Notes under the pieces: model-generated
Told to the model about the DNA's origin: nothing
The model's database searches: none
The model's input: only the letters and a program-made list of their open reading frames with translations
Translations under genes and position numbers: made by a program
Origin: Pedobacter ginsengisoli
Lineage (GTDB): Bacteria > Bacteroidota > Bacteroidia > Sphingobacteriales > Sphingobacteriaceae
NCBI RefSeq assembly: GCF_030244015.1
Contig: NZ_JASSYX010000004.1
Span: 558,001 to 622,000 of the forward strand
Direction of reading: 5' to 3'
DNA length: 64,000 bases
Part shown: in pieces, positions 1 through 8,344 of the stretch
Layout: each line of letters begins with the position of its first letter
Numbering within the stretch: position 1 is the first letter of the stretch

Positions 1-468
1 ACCATCTCCAGCCGCTGTTGCAATAACGATATCAGCATCAGGATCTCCGGCTACAGTTTTCTGACCTGGATCAGCCTTTTTTAAATCTTCAATCTCCACA
101 GGTTCCTCGTCACGAACCAGCTCATCCGGCTTCACAATCGGAGGAGGGAACTTAATCTGATCCTGCTTTGGTGGAGGTGGCTGTGGCGGTGGTGGAGGCG
201 GAGTCTCCGGATTTACCGGAGGGGGAGGCTGCACAACAACCTCTACCTGTTTAACAATCTCATCTTCCGGAGGCGGTGGTGTCACCAACTCCGCAATTTT
301 AGGGGACAAGAACACCAATACAAATAACGATGACGCTATTAGTAATGATTTAGTTGTGTTTGCGTCACTACGCTGACGAAGCTCATAGGCACCGTAGCTT
401 TTGTTTTTGTTAGCAAATACAACATCAAGCCAATCCCTTTTAAATAAATCTATTTTTGAACCAAACAT
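1..468 (-). CDS. tonB: TonB energy transducer, N-terminal part (cut by window edge)
   Basis: The first 156 residues of a TonB-type protein are present. It spans the inner membrane and passes proton-motive energy from ExbB/ExbD to outer-membrane SusC-type receptors. A cytoplasmic N-terminus of about 40 residues is followed by one hydrophobic helix (about 41-55), then a proline-rich periplasmic linker (about 64-110) with runs of 4-6 prolines, and an acidic stretch. The C-terminal receptor-binding domain lies beyond base 1, so its presence is assumed. It is the last gene of the exbB-exbD-exbD-tonB run, 27 nt after exbD. The start is the ATG at 466-468. Confidence 0.9.
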   Translation of the reverse strand, partial: MFGSKIDLFKRDWLDVVFANKNKSYGAYELRQRSDANTTKSLLIASSLFVLVFLSPKIAELVTPPPPEDEIVKQVEVVVQPPPPVNPETPPPPPPQPPPPKQDQIKFPPPIVKPDELVRDEEPVEIEDLKKADPGQKTVAGDPDADIVIATAAGDG

Positions 469-495
469 AGCTTAATATTTTACTTTTGTTTATAT

Positions 496-1035
496 CTATT
501 TTAATATCCCACCTTCTCTCATGAATTGCTTCTCATTATCGAGAATATTTACATCATCAATTGCAGGGGCTGTTTTAATGGCGGCAATGTTCAGCTCATC
601 CATTATATCAACAAAATTCTTATACGTAGCTCCATCTGTTGGTTTTACAACGACAACGATTTGCCTGCCTGTTTTATTTTTCACTTCCTCTTTATTCTTG
701 AGTAAGGACCTCCTCACTTCGGCGAAGCTTTCAATAACAGGTTTTGCATCCTTTGCCTCGCCCATATACCAGGCCACTTTGTTTTTCTCTCCAAGGAGAA
801 TGGTCATAGTTTGTGATGCACGAAGTTCATTCCTTACTTCATTGTCCTCTTGGTCCGGTTTTGCAATGTCCATCGCAATCGGCTTTGACAGGGAGGTGGT
901 TAGCATAAAGAAAGTAATCAATAAGAATGCAAGGTCAACCATAGCGGTTAAATCCACTTTAGTATTTGCTTTCTTGGTTCTTACTTTACCGCCGCCTTTT
1001 TTCCCTCCCCCGCTGGAGGTATCTAATTCTGCCAT
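496..1035 (-). CDS. exbD: ExbD/TolR biopolymer transport protein (second copy)
   Basis: A 179-residue ExbD family protein and partner of ExbB in the proton-driven motor powering TonB. A Gly/Lys-rich cytoplasmic tail (1-26) precedes the single membrane helix (about 30-50). This carries an aspartate (D34, in AMVDLAFLLITFF) at the position of the proton-carrying Asp of E. coli ExbD. The rest is a periplasmic domain with the usual VVVKPTDGATYKNFVDIMDE segment. It is the second of two exbD genes, 9 nt after the first. Two different ExbD paralogs behind one ExbB is usual in Bacteroidota and may give a mixed ExbD dimer; that last point is inference. Confidence 0.93.
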   Translation of the reverse strand: MAELDTSSGGGKKGGGKVRTKKANTKVDLTAMVDLAFLLITFFMLTTSLSKPIAMDIAKPDQEDNEVRNELRASQTMTILLGEKNKVAWYMGEAKDAKPVIESFAEVRRSLLKNKEEVKNKTGRQIVVVVKPTDGATYKNFVDIMDELNIAAIKTAPAIDDVNILDNEKQFMREGGILK

Positions 1036-1044
1036 AATATGTTT

Positions 1045-1662
1045 TTATTTTCCGCCTTCGGCTGAAGTAATTAAACTAAATTTGTTAATTTTTTGCTTTT
1101 GAAGAATATCTATTACTTTCTTAACAGTAGGATATTCTTCCTCGGCATCCCCTTTTATACTGATTCTCAGAGGTTCATTATGAAGCTCAGCAACTGCATG
1201 ACGGTTTTGCATGATCCATTGTGCAAGTTGGTTATTGGTAGAATCTGACGGAATACCAGCGCTTTGTTCAGCAAATTTTGTTCTCTGTTCAGCATCCATT
1301 GCGATGAATTGCTTCAAGCTTTCAATTGGAACACCGAATGAACCCAGAACTCCAAAGCGTTTTCTCTCCTCAGGGGTAAATGAAATGTTATATTCCTTAC
1401 CTATTCTGTCGAGGGTAGCAACTTTTACATCCTGACCTACTATCTCGTAGAAAACTTTTCCTTTTCCTCCTATTGATAATATTCCTATATCCTTATCAGG
1501 CACTTTAATCTTATAAGTCGAACTTGGGATAATGATATCCAAAGGATCGGGCTGGCGCGCGGTTGCTGTTAATATAAAGAAAGTCAGCAGCAGGAATGAC
1601 ACATCGCACATGGCGGTCATATCAATCGAAGTGCTCTTTCTCTGGACCTTTGCTCTTGGCAT
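1045..1662 (-). CDS. exbD: ExbD/TolR biopolymer transport protein (first copy)
   Basis: A 205-residue ExbD paralog. The short basic N-terminus is followed by a membrane helix (about 15-33) with the conserved aspartate D20 (TAMCDVSFLLLTFF). The periplasmic part is about 25 residues longer than in the other copy, with an insertion in the middle. The C-terminus has the IKGDAEEEYPTVKKVIDIL segment typical of the periplasmic domain. It lies 83 nt downstream of exbB, separated by a hairpin at 1707-1727, and 9 nt before the second exbD. It acts in the inner membrane with ExbB and TonB. Confidence 0.92.
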   Translation of the reverse strand: MPRAKVQRKSTSIDMTAMCDVSFLLLTFFILTATARQPDPLDIIIPSSTYKIKVPDKDIGILSIGGKGKVFYEIVGQDVKVATLDRIGKEYNISFTPEERKRFGVLGSFGVPIESLKQFIAMDAEQRTKFAEQSAGIPSDSTNNQLAQWIMQNRHAVAELHNEPLRISIKGDAEEEYPTVKKVIDILQKQKINKFSLITSAEGGK

Positions 1663-1706
1663 AACTTTAAAAATTACTTATTTTTTTACTAATGATGTTA
1701 ATTCAC

Positions 1707-1727
1707 CCGGTTTTCCATAAAAGCCGG
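1707..1727 (-). other. intercistronic hairpin between exbB and exbD
   Basis: CCGGTTTT (1707-1714) pairs with AAAAGCCGG (1719-1727) with one bulged base. On the minus strand no U-run follows, so it is not a standard terminator. It may stabilise or process the transcript and so set exbB above exbD. That role is inferred. Confidence 0.4.
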
Positions 1728-1745
1728 TAAAAAAAATAATATTTT

Positions 1746-2588
1746 TTATTTATGCGTGCTGGCGTAAGTCTGGATGATGCTAAAACCTGCTTCGTCGATT
1801 GCGTAAGTTAACTTATCAATTCTCGAAGTAAGGATGTTATACATGATAATTGCAAAAGTAGATGTACCGATACCCGTAGCTGTATTGATAAGGGCCTCAG
1901 AAATACCAGTTGCCAAAGCCGCCTGATCCGGAGCACCAGAGTTAGCCAAACCACCGAAGGCCTTGATCATACCCGTTACTGTACCCAATAGTCCTGTTAG
2001 TGTTCCTACTGAAACCAAAGTAGCGATTACGGTTAAGTTTTGCTCCAGCATTGGCATTTCCAATGTAGTTGCTTCTTCAATATCTTTCTGGATAGCCAGG
2101 CATTTTTGATCAGTATCCATATTTTGTTCTGATTCCATCTCACGATATTTCCTCAATCCAGATTTAATTACATTCGCAACAGAACCTTGTTGTTTATCAC
2201 ACTCCGCAAGAGCAGATTCGATATTGTTTGAATTCAGAAGACCCTGGATCTTTTTCACAAAAGAATCAAGACTGCTTTTACCAGTTGCTTTACTGATTAC
2301 AATAGAGCGCTCTATAGAGAACACAATAACCATCAGGAACATACCCAATAGAACAGGTACGATAACCCCTCCTTTATAAGCCATTCCCATATAGTTACCC
2401 GGCAATGGAAGAGTTTCATGCAAATCAGGGTCAGCTCCGCCGATGAAATTTCCCCTGTCTCCAAAAATAAATTTGTAAACACAAATTCCGATAATAATAC
2501 AAATTGGAATAGTTAACGTCGCGAATAAATTTGAAGCTGAAGATGAACCTTCTTTTTTAACTGTTGTTGGTTTTGGTGCGTTTGCCAT
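1746..2588 (-). CDS. exbB: MotA/TolQ/ExbB proton channel protein
   Basis: A 280-residue ExbB homolog forming the proton channel core of the TonB motor. Hydrophobic helices lie near residues 20-42 and 70-92, with two more in the C-terminal half (ATLVSVGTLTGLLGTVTGMI and ALINTATGIGTSTFAIIMYN), which is the MotA/ExbB domain. The extra N-terminal helix is usual in Bacteroidota. The reading frame stays open upstream, but the ATG at 2586-2588 (MANAPKPTT) is the likely start: it matches family N-termini and lies about 90 nt after a good promoter. First gene of the exbB-exbD-exbD-tonB operon. Confidence 0.92.
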   Translation of the reverse strand: MANAPKPTTVKKEGSSSASNLFATLTIPICIIIGICVYKFIFGDRGNFIGGADPDLHETLPLPGNYMGMAYKGGVIVPVLLGMFLMVIVFSIERSIVISKATGKSSLDSFVKKIQGLLNSNNIESALAECDKQQGSVANVIKSGLRKYREMESEQNMDTDQKCLAIQKDIEEATTLEMPMLEQNLTVIATLVSVGTLTGLLGTVTGMIKAFGGLANSGAPDQAALATGISEALINTATGIGTSTFAIIMYNILTSRIDKLTYAIDEAGFSIIQTYASTHK

Positions 2589-2683
2589 TTTTTTTAGTTT
2601 TTTAGTTTTAGTACTTTGTTTTAAAATTAAGATTATTATTCCGTAATACACACAACGACGATTACAAACAATTGTTGCAATAA

Positions 2684-2713
2684 CAAATTTATAACTTTGA
2701 TTTAAATTCCAAA
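2684..2713 (-). promoter_or_regulatory. promoter of the exbB operon
   Basis: Read on the minus strand, TTTG (2713-2710), an 18-nt spacer and TAAATTTG (2691-2684) match the Bacteroidota -33/-7 consensus. The expected start of transcription is near 2678, about 90 nt before exbB. Confidence 0.6.
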
Positions 2714-2785
2714 TTAAATAATCATTAGATTGTAAATTCGCTTCGCTGCGCTAATTCTCCCTACTCGCATTACTGTATAATTAAA

Positions 2786-2815
2786 AAAGATTGTCTCGTT
2801 GCGGAGACAATCTTT
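2786..2815 (-). terminator. rho-independent terminator of pckA
   Basis: A perfect 12-bp stem, AAAGATTGTCTC (2786-2797) with GAGACAATCTTT (2804-2815), and a 6-nt loop. On the minus strand it is followed by a run of U, as expected 56 nt after the pckA stop. Confidence 0.85.
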
Positions 2816-2870
2816 CACAATTAAAACTAAAAAAAAACTGAAATGCAAATTTTTAGATAAAAAAATACTT

Positions 2871-4475
2871 TTAAATCGTGTTTTCAACAACTTTAGGGAG
2901 TGCAGCTAACATTTCATCGTTCGCAAAGGCTTCAAATTGTCTAAAGTTATTTACGAAGGCAATCGATAGTTCACTAGCTCTGGCATCATATTTTTGCTTA
3001 TCCGGCCACATATTTTTTGGGTTCAAAATTTCCGAAGGAACGCCCGGACAGGATACCGGTATCCTCAATCCGAAGACCGGATCAGTTATAAAGTTTTCCT
3101 CTTCAAGCAGTCCGCTTAACGCTGCCGATATCATTGATCTTGTATAATCAAGTTTGATCCTTTCACCAACTCCATAAGCACCTCCGCTCCATCCTGTATT
3201 AACCAGCCAGACACTTACATCATTCCCCTTCATTTTTCTTCCCAAAAGCTCTGCGTACTTTGTTGGATGCAATGGCAAGAATGCCTTACCAAAACAAGCT
3301 GAAAAAGTTAACTGAGGTTCCGTTACCCCGGCTTCTGTTCCGGCCACCTTAGCTGTATAGCCTGAAATGAAATGAAACATCGCCTGCCCCGCGTCCAATT
3401 TAGATATAGGCGGTAAAATCCCAAAAGCATCAGCTGTCAGAAAAAAGATATTCCTGGGCGCCCTTGCGATTGATGGTATAATTGCATTATCAATAAATGT
3501 TATAGGATAGGCCACCCTTGTATTTTCAGTTTTCTTAATATCTGAAAAATCCACCCGCCTCGTCTCCGGAAAATAATTGGTGTTTTCAAGTAAGGCACCA
3601 AACTTTATCGCATTAAATATTTGCGGTTCTTTCTCCTGGGTCAGGTCGATACATTTTGCATAACAGCCTCCCTCGAAATTAAAAACAGTTTCATCTCCCC
3701 AGCCGTGCTCATCATCACCGATCAATCCCCGTTCCGGATCTGCGGACAGTGTTGTCTTTCCCGTCCCCGAAAGCCCAAAGAAAATTGCCGTATCTCCATT
3801 TTTCCCAACATTTGCCGAACAATGCATCGATAAAGTATCCTGTTCACACGGCAGCAGTAAATTTAGCACTGAAAATATTCCTTTTTTAATCTCTCCGGTA
3901 TACCCGGTGCCACCAATTAAAATAATTTTCCTTTTAAAATTTAAAATGGAAAAGTTTGCCTGCCTTGTTCCGTCCGTTACCGGATCCGCTAAAAAAGAAG
4001 GGGATGCGATAATTGTCCAGTCAGGTGTATCGCCTAAACTGCTTTCATCCGGTCTTAAAAATAAATTGTGGGCAAAAAGATTTTGATATGCCGTTTCTGT
4101 AATGACCCTGACACTTGTTTTATAATTAGCCTCCGCACAGGCAGACGCATCCCGTACGTAATATTTTCCCTCACTGAGATGCTTCGTCAGCTTTTCAAAC
4201 AAAGTGTCAAATTTGCATTCGTCAAATTTGATATTGACATCTCCCCACCAGACAACATCTCTGGTTGTGTCGTCACAAACTATAAACCTGTCTTTGGGGG
4301 AACGGCCGGTAAATTTTCCTGTATCCACAGCCAGTGCGCCATTATCGGCAAGAGAACCTTCCCCGTTCATCAGGGCTTCTTCAACCAATTGTGCAACATT
4401 AAGCTGATATAAAGCAAGTTCTGAATTAAGATTCAAATAGCTTAGATCAGGCTTCAGCATAAATGCTTTGCTCAT
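2871..4475 (-). CDS. pckA: phosphoenolpyruvate carboxykinase (ATP)
   Basis: A 534-residue ATP-dependent PEP carboxykinase, converting oxaloacetate + ATP to PEP + CO2 + ADP in gluconeogenesis (cytosol). Visible signatures are FTGRSPKDRFIV near the N-terminus, the kinase P-loop FFGLSGTGKTTLSADPERG (about residue 235) and GDDEHGWGDETVFNFEGGCY just after. Length equals the usual ~535-540. It is monocistronic, with a near-start -7 box (4497-4504) and a strong terminator (2786-2815). Confidence 0.97.
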   Translation of the reverse strand: MSKAFMLKPDLSYLNLNSELALYQLNVAQLVEEALMNGEGSLADNGALAVDTGKFTGRSPKDRFIVCDDTTRDVVWWGDVNIKFDECKFDTLFEKLTKHLSEGKYYVRDASACAEANYKTSVRVITETAYQNLFAHNLFLRPDESSLGDTPDWTIIASPSFLADPVTDGTRQANFSILNFKRKIILIGGTGYTGEIKKGIFSVLNLLLPCEQDTLSMHCSANVGKNGDTAIFFGLSGTGKTTLSADPERGLIGDDEHGWGDETVFNFEGGCYAKCIDLTQEKEPQIFNAIKFGALLENTNYFPETRRVDFSDIKKTENTRVAYPITFIDNAIIPSIARAPRNIFFLTADAFGILPPISKLDAGQAMFHFISGYTAKVAGTEAGVTEPQLTFSACFGKAFLPLHPTKYAELLGRKMKGNDVSVWLVNTGWSGGAYGVGERIKLDYTRSMISAALSGLLEEENFITDPVFGLRIPVSCPGVPSEILNPKNMWPDKQKYDARASELSIAFVNNFRQFEAFANDEMLAALPKVVENTI

Positions 4476-4496
4476 AAGAATAATAAGTTAGTGCAG

Positions 4497-4504
4497 CAAA
4501 GTTA
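4497..4504 (-). promoter_or_regulatory. -7 element of the pckA promoter
   Basis: The minus strand reads TAACTTTG, a perfect TAnnTTTG box, ending 21 nt before the pckA start codon. The -33 region is poor (TTTT only). Confidence 0.5.
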
Positions 4505-4609
4505 TGCAGATAAAAAGCTAAAAAACACTCTTTTCCAAGAAAATTTTTACTTATTGTAGCGAATACACTATAAACTAATCAACTTACAATCAATCTATTA
4601 CACTCAAAA

Positions 4610-4963
4610 TCAGCCTCCTGATTTTTTTACTTTATAACCTTCTTTTTGCAGGATGGCCAACACTTTATCCCTAAAATCTCCCTGTATCAAAATCTCTCCA
4701 TCTTTAGCAGCCCCACCTACTCCACATTTTGTCTTGAGTACTTTAGCTAACTTATCCAGTTCGGCATCATTTCCCAAAAAACCGGTAATTAATGTTACTG
4801 CCTTTCCATTTCTGTTTTTTTTATCCAGCATTACTCTCAGATCCTGCTGGTTATTCGGAATCACTACTTCCTGGGCTTCTTCCATCTCCTCATAGTTAAA
4901 ACCCGGGTCTGTTGAATACATAATTCCACCCAAGTCGCTTAAAGTTTTCTTTTTAGATTTCAT
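4610..4963 (-). CDS. SUI1/YciH-type translation initiation factor
   Basis: A 117-residue protein of the SUI1/eIF1 family (bacterial YciH type). The first ~40 residues are a variable tail. The SUI1 fold follows with DKKNRNGKAVTLITGF, LAKVLKTKCGVGGAAKDG and IQGDFRDKVLAILQKEGY, the core motif set. The family affects start-site selection fidelity in other organisms; the role in this group is not well established. It overlaps the upstream lipid kinase gene by 4 nt (ATGA), so the two are co-transcribed and probably translationally coupled. Confidence 0.9.
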   Translation of the reverse strand: MKSKKKTLSDLGGIMYSTDPGFNYEEMEEAQEVVIPNNQQDLRVMLDKKNRNGKAVTLITGFLGNDAELDKLAKVLKTKCGVGGAAKDGEILIQGDFRDKVLAILQKEGYKVKKSGG

Positions 4964-5844
4964 ATCAAAGGGGTAATAATCTTTAATGATAACGGGACGA
5001 TACTTGCGGTTATTTCTTTCCCCATAAAAAAAGGTTCTCCGTCGATGTGGATAGCATCATCATTTTCTCTGATGATCTTTATCTGTTTTCCCCTGATTAT
5101 CTCGACCAAATCAGATCTGTTAGTTGTTCCTCTGATCATTTCATAACCAAGAACCGGAAGCTTGTACATAGGGAATTCCTTAACTATACACACATCCAGT
5201 AAACCATCAATTATTGAAGCGGCCGGAGATATATGAGCATTATTACCATATTGAGAAGAATTTGCCAGGCTAATTACAAAGGCTTTTTTAACATAATCAA
5301 CACCATCAATATTGAGATTATAGATCTGAGCTTTATAGCCTAATACTTCTTTCAGTCCCAGCCTTAAATATCCGGTCAGACCTCGTGATTTATTGCCTGC
5401 AAATACCGAACTGATATGTGCATCAAAGCCCATGCCTGCCATGTTAAAGAAATGCCTATCATTGAATTTTCCGGTATCAATTAATAAAGTATGCTGATCG
5501 TTTATAACCTCAACCGCTTTAACTGTATTCATTGGGATCTTTAAAAACCTTGCCAGTCCATTTCCTGAACCAAAAGGAATAATTCCCAATATCTTATTCT
5601 GTTGCATTACTTTAGCAGCGATTTCATTAATTGTCCCGTCACCCCCCACAGCAACAATGATGTCAAAATTTTTGCCCGAAGCCTCTTCCGCAATTTCTGA
5701 CGCATGACCGATATATTCAGTAAAGCTAAAATTTGCATTAAATTTTGAGCGGTCAAGGGTAGCATCAATCAATCCGGGGATCTTCATTTTGTCTTTCCCT
5801 CCCGAAATGGGATTGATGATAAATAATATATTAGACTTCGACAA
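4960..5844 (-). CDS. diacylglycerol kinase family lipid kinase (YegS/DgkB-like)
   Basis: A 294-residue DAGK-catalytic-domain protein. The N-terminus has FIINPISGGKDK, the loop after the first strand, then the nucleotide-binding VAVGGDGTINEIAAK (about 60-75) and IPFGSGNGLARFL (about 90-103). The C-terminal beta-sandwich contains the usual VCIVKEFPMYKLP and HIDGEPF segments. The family phosphorylates diacylglycerol or related lipids at the inner membrane; the exact substrate cannot be read from sequence. A second, diverged copy lies at 60581. It is followed by the YciH gene with a 4-nt overlap. Confidence 0.9.
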   Translation of the reverse strand: MSKSNILFIINPISGGKDKMKIPGLIDATLDRSKFNANFSFTEYIGHASEIAEEASGKNFDIIVAVGGDGTINEIAAKVMQQNKILGIIPFGSGNGLARFLKIPMNTVKAVEVINDQHTLLIDTGKFNDRHFFNMAGMGFDAHISSVFAGNKSRGLTGYLRLGLKEVLGYKAQIYNLNIDGVDYVKKAFVISLANSSQYGNNAHISPAASIIDGLLDVCIVKEFPMYKLPVLGYEMIRGTTNRSDLVEIIRGKQIKIIRENDDAIHIDGEPFFMGKEITASIVPLSLKIITPLI

Positions 5845-5883
5845 GTGCTTTTGATTTATAACGACACAAAATAATTGATATTT

Positions 5884-5914
5884 TTTGACTATTTGAATAT
5901 ATATACTAATTTTG
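5884..5914 (+). promoter_or_regulatory. promoter of riboswitch-metK transcript
   Basis: TTTG (5884-5887), a 19-nt spacer and TAATTTTG (5907-5914) match the Bacteroidota -33/-7 consensus in both boxes and spacing. The predicted transcription start (about 5920) falls just before the SAM-II aptamer. Confidence 0.75.
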
Positions 5915-5920
5915 CAGCGT

Positions 5921-5995
5921 TAAAAAGTGGACTGATTTGCGATGCTATCTAAAAATAGCGGGATTGCAACCACGTAAAAAAAAGTGCTAACCTAT
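5921..5995 (+). ncRNA. SAM-II riboswitch upstream of metK
   Basis: The conserved SAM-II elements appear in order: GTGG (5927-5930), CTGATTTG (5932-5939), GATTGCAACCAC (5962-5973) closing the P1 stem with GTGG, an A-rich linker, and GCTAA (5986-5990), the 3' strand of the pseudoknot. Between the loop elements lies an extra small hairpin, GCTAT/ATAGC (5944-5948 with 5955-5959). This fits the known aptamer, in which S-adenosylmethionine binding closes an H-type pseudoknot. It precedes the SAM synthetase gene by about 85 nt, so it probably gives feedback control of metK. A short CCTGT/ACAGG hairpin follows at 6014-6026. Confidence 0.85.
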
Positions 5996-6076
5996 CTACA
6001 CTTCCTTTTACAGCCTGTTTCACAGGATTGGCTCCTTCTAATTAACAATTTTAAACTTAAAATTTAATTATTTAGA

Positions 6077-7327
6077 ATGTCATATTTATTTACATCCGAA
6101 TCAGTTTCTGAAGGCCATCCAGACAAAATAGCTGATCAAATCTCCGATGCACTTATTGATAATTTTTTAGCATTTGATCCCGAGTCGAAAGTTGCATGCG
6201 AGACTTTGGTCACCACTGGCCAGGTTATACTAGCAGGCGAGGTAAAGTCTCAAACTTATCTGGATGTTCAGCAGATTGCCCGCGATGTCATTAAAAAAAT
6301 CGGATACACCAAAAGCGAGTATATGTTTGAGGCAAACTCATGCGGAATTCTTTCAGCCATTCATGAGCAGTCGCAGGACATTAACCAGGGTGTAGACAGG
6401 AGCAGTAAAGAAGAGCAGGGCGCAGGCGATCAGGGGATGATGTTTGGCTACGCCACCAATGAAACACAGGATTACATGCCTTTGGCCCTGGATCTTGCCC
6501 ACAAATTATTACAGGAACTTGCAGCGCTAAGAAGGGAAAATAAAGAAATTGCCTATTTGCGCCCCGATGCAAAATCACAAGTAACTTTAGAATATGATGA
6601 CAACAACAAACCTGTACGGATCGACGCTATCGTTATTTCTACTCAGCATGACGACTTTGATGAAGAGTCCACAATGCTTGCCAAGATTAAAAAAGACCTT
6701 GTTGACATCCTGATTCCAAGAATTATTGCAAAGTATCCGCAATACGCACACCTGTTTAACGACAAAATAGAATACCACATCAATCCCACCGGGAAATTCG
6801 TGATCGGCGGCCCACATGGCGATACCGGTCTTACAGGACGTAAGATCATTGTGGATACCTACGGAGGCAAGGGCGCTCATGGCGGTGGTGCTTTTTCCGG
6901 AAAAGATCCAAGTAAAGTCGACAGGAGCGCTGCTTATGCAACACGTCACATTGCCAAAAACCTTGTGGCAGCCGGAGTAGCTGATGAAATATTGGTGCAA
7001 GTCAGCTATGCCATTGGCGTTGCAAAACCAATGGGTATCTATATCAATACCTATGGAACAGGGAAAGTAAGCAAAACAGATGGCGAGATAGCGAAAATTG
7101 TGGAAAACATCTTTGATATGCGTCCTTACTTTATCGAACAGCGCTTGAAACTGAGGAATCCAATTTATAGCGAAACAGCAGCTTATGGCCATATGGGCCG
7201 CAAATCCGAGACAGTTACCAAGACTTTCAAAAGCCCGGGAGGTGAAGAGAAAACGGTAACCGTTGAACTGTTTACATGGGAAAAATTAGACTTTGTAGAC
7301 CAGGTAAAAACAGCCTTTTCTTTGTAA
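6077..7327 (+). CDS. metK: S-adenosylmethionine synthetase
   Basis: A 416-residue methionine adenosyltransferase making SAM from methionine and ATP in the cytosol. It opens with LFTSESVSEGHPDKIADQIS (ATP-binding His and Asp). The loop GAGDQGMMFGYA lies near residue 120, and GGPHGDTGLTGRKIIVDTYGG with GGGAFSGKDPSKVDRSAAY near 245-285 forms the phosphate site. It is about 30 residues longer than the E. coli enzyme, which is usual for Bacteroidota. Control is by the upstream SAM-II riboswitch; a terminator follows at 7350-7385. Confidence 0.98.
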   Translation: MSYLFTSESVSEGHPDKIADQISDALIDNFLAFDPESKVACETLVTTGQVILAGEVKSQTYLDVQQIARDVIKKIGYTKSEYMFEANSCGILSAIHEQSQDINQGVDRSSKEEQGAGDQGMMFGYATNETQDYMPLALDLAHKLLQELAALRRENKEIAYLRPDAKSQVTLEYDDNNKPVRIDAIVISTQHDDFDEESTMLAKIKKDLVDILIPRIIAKYPQYAHLFNDKIEYHINPTGKFVIGGPHGDTGLTGRKIIVDTYGGKGAHGGGAFSGKDPSKVDRSAAYATRHIAKNLVAAGVADEILVQVSYAIGVAKPMGIYINTYGTGKVSKTDGEIAKIVENIFDMRPYFIEQRLKLRNPIYSETAAYGHMGRKSETVTKTFKSPGGEEKTVTVELFTWEKLDFVDQVKTAFSL

Positions 7328-7349
7328 GGCAGATTTCAGTCAAATTATC

Positions 7350-7385
7350 AAAAAAGGCTTTCTTTCCACAGAGAAGCCTTTTTTT
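7350..7385 (+). terminator. rho-independent terminator of metK
   Basis: AAAAAGGCTTTCT pairs with AGAAGCCTTTTT with one bulged T, and ends in eight or more T residues. It lies 23 nt after the metK stop. Confidence 0.85.
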
Positions 7386-7444
7386 TGTGCCCATCAGAAA
7401 ACTTTTCCCCGTTCCGCTTGTTGTATCTGAAAAACAAATCTATT

Positions 7445-7792
7445 ATGGAACGTCCAGTTGAAATGAATACTCTTAGTCAAATCTTGGAAAAGTTGAGACT
7501 TAAAGGTTTAGATAATGAAATAAAGATGACTGATCATGGCAAAATGCAGGGGGTAGGTCTTAACAAAATATATAACCCCGAAGATCTTACCATCATAAAA
7601 ACATATCGTTTTGAAGGAGATTCTGATCCCGCAGACAATTCCGTTTTATATATTCTGGAAGATAAGGACGGGCAAATTGGTTATATTCTGGACGCCTATG
7701 GCATGTATAGTTCACAGGAAGGCGCAGGATTTGATGATTTCTTAAAGAAAATACCTACCGCCGACAGAGATTTGCAGGAGTTATTTTCCTAA
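7445..7792 (+). CDS. small conserved Bacteroidota protein, function unknown
   Basis: A 115-residue soluble protein with no signal peptide or membrane helix. Its core (TYRFEGDSDPADNSVLYILE, then GYILDAYGMYSS) resembles a Bacteroidota family that databases often label phosphoribosylpyrophosphate synthetase. No PRPP-binding motif is visible and the length is about a third of that enzyme, so I treat that name as unsupported. The ATG at 7445 is chosen because the open frame upstream runs into the metK terminator; a second ATG at 7463 is possible. It stands alone on the plus strand. Confidence 0.75.
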   Translation: MERPVEMNTLSQILEKLRLKGLDNEIKMTDHGKMQGVGLNKIYNPEDLTIIKTYRFEGDSDPADNSVLYILEDKDGQIGYILDAYGMYSSQEGAGFDDFLKKIPTADRDLQELFS

Positions 7793-7894
7793 ACCAGAAT
7801 CGCCCGGCGTTTTTATAATTAGGATTACCGGTTAAAATCATTACATTTAATGTCAGGGGAACTTGCTCCCAAAACCTGACTATTAGCCAAGTGT

Positions 7895-8344
7895 ATGAAT
7901 GAGATTTTAAATAGCGCGCTTATTTGGTTCTGCATAGGATTTATATTTTTTGCCCTGGAATTCGCTATCCCGGGCTTCATCCTTTTCTTCTTCGGAATAG
8001 GTGCATGGATAGTAGCAATTGTCTGCTTTTTCACGGACATTTCAATTAACACACAAATTATTTTATTCATCTCGAGCTCGTTAGTTACCGTATTACTTTT
8101 TAGAAACTGGTTAAGGCGAAAATTTGGCAATTCGGGAGTAAATTCCAAACATCTGGAAGATGAGTATATCGGCAAAGTTGCAAAGGCTGAAACCTCAATA
8201 AGCCCGGGAAAGAGCGGGAAAGTAGAATTCAAAGGCGCCAGTTGGGAAGCCAGTTCGGACGATGATATTGCAGCCGGCGAAAATGTAATCATTACTGAAA
8301 CCAGAAGCATTATATTAATTGTTAAATCCATCAAAAACATATGA
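7895..8344 (+). CDS. NfeD family membrane protein (short form)
   Basis: A 149-residue short NfeD protein. Hydrophobic helices cover about residues 5-22, 27-43 and 50-66. A C-terminal soluble OB-fold domain (about 85-149) holds the family pattern YIGKVAKAETSISPGKSGKVEFKG. Short NfeD proteins are partners of SPFH/stomatin proteins in membrane microdomains. Here the stop overlaps the SPFH gene start by 4 nt (ATGA), so the pair is co-translated. A GTCAGG/CCTGAC hairpin lies at 7852-7880, just before the start, with unknown role. Confidence 0.9.
   Translation: MNEILNSALIWFCIGFIFFALEFAIPGFILFFFGIGAWIVAIVCFFTDISINTQIILFISSSLVTVLLFRNWLRRKFGNSGVNSKHLEDEYIGKVAKAETSISPGKSGKVEFKGASWEASSDDDIAAGENVIITETRSIILIVKSIKNI

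Noticed and set aside
521..1102. A 193-codon open frame on the plus strand
   Set aside because: It is antisense to exbD, whose family motifs are clear; hydrophobic content mirrors the exbD complement and no start context or homology is seen.
2738..2762. TTCGCTTCGCTGCGCTAATT block upstream of exbB
   Set aside because: Locally GC-rich with small imperfect symmetry, but no stable stem, repeat partner or gene link found.
6587..7192. A 201-codon open frame on the minus strand inside metK
   Set aside because: Shadow of the highly conserved metK frame; composition (His/Cys/Phe-rich) is typical of antisense frames.
7445..7792. Naming the small protein phosphoribosylpyrophosphate synthetase
   Set aside because: Length is about a third of PRPP synthetase and no PRPP or ATP motif is visible; that label appears to be a carried-over annotation.
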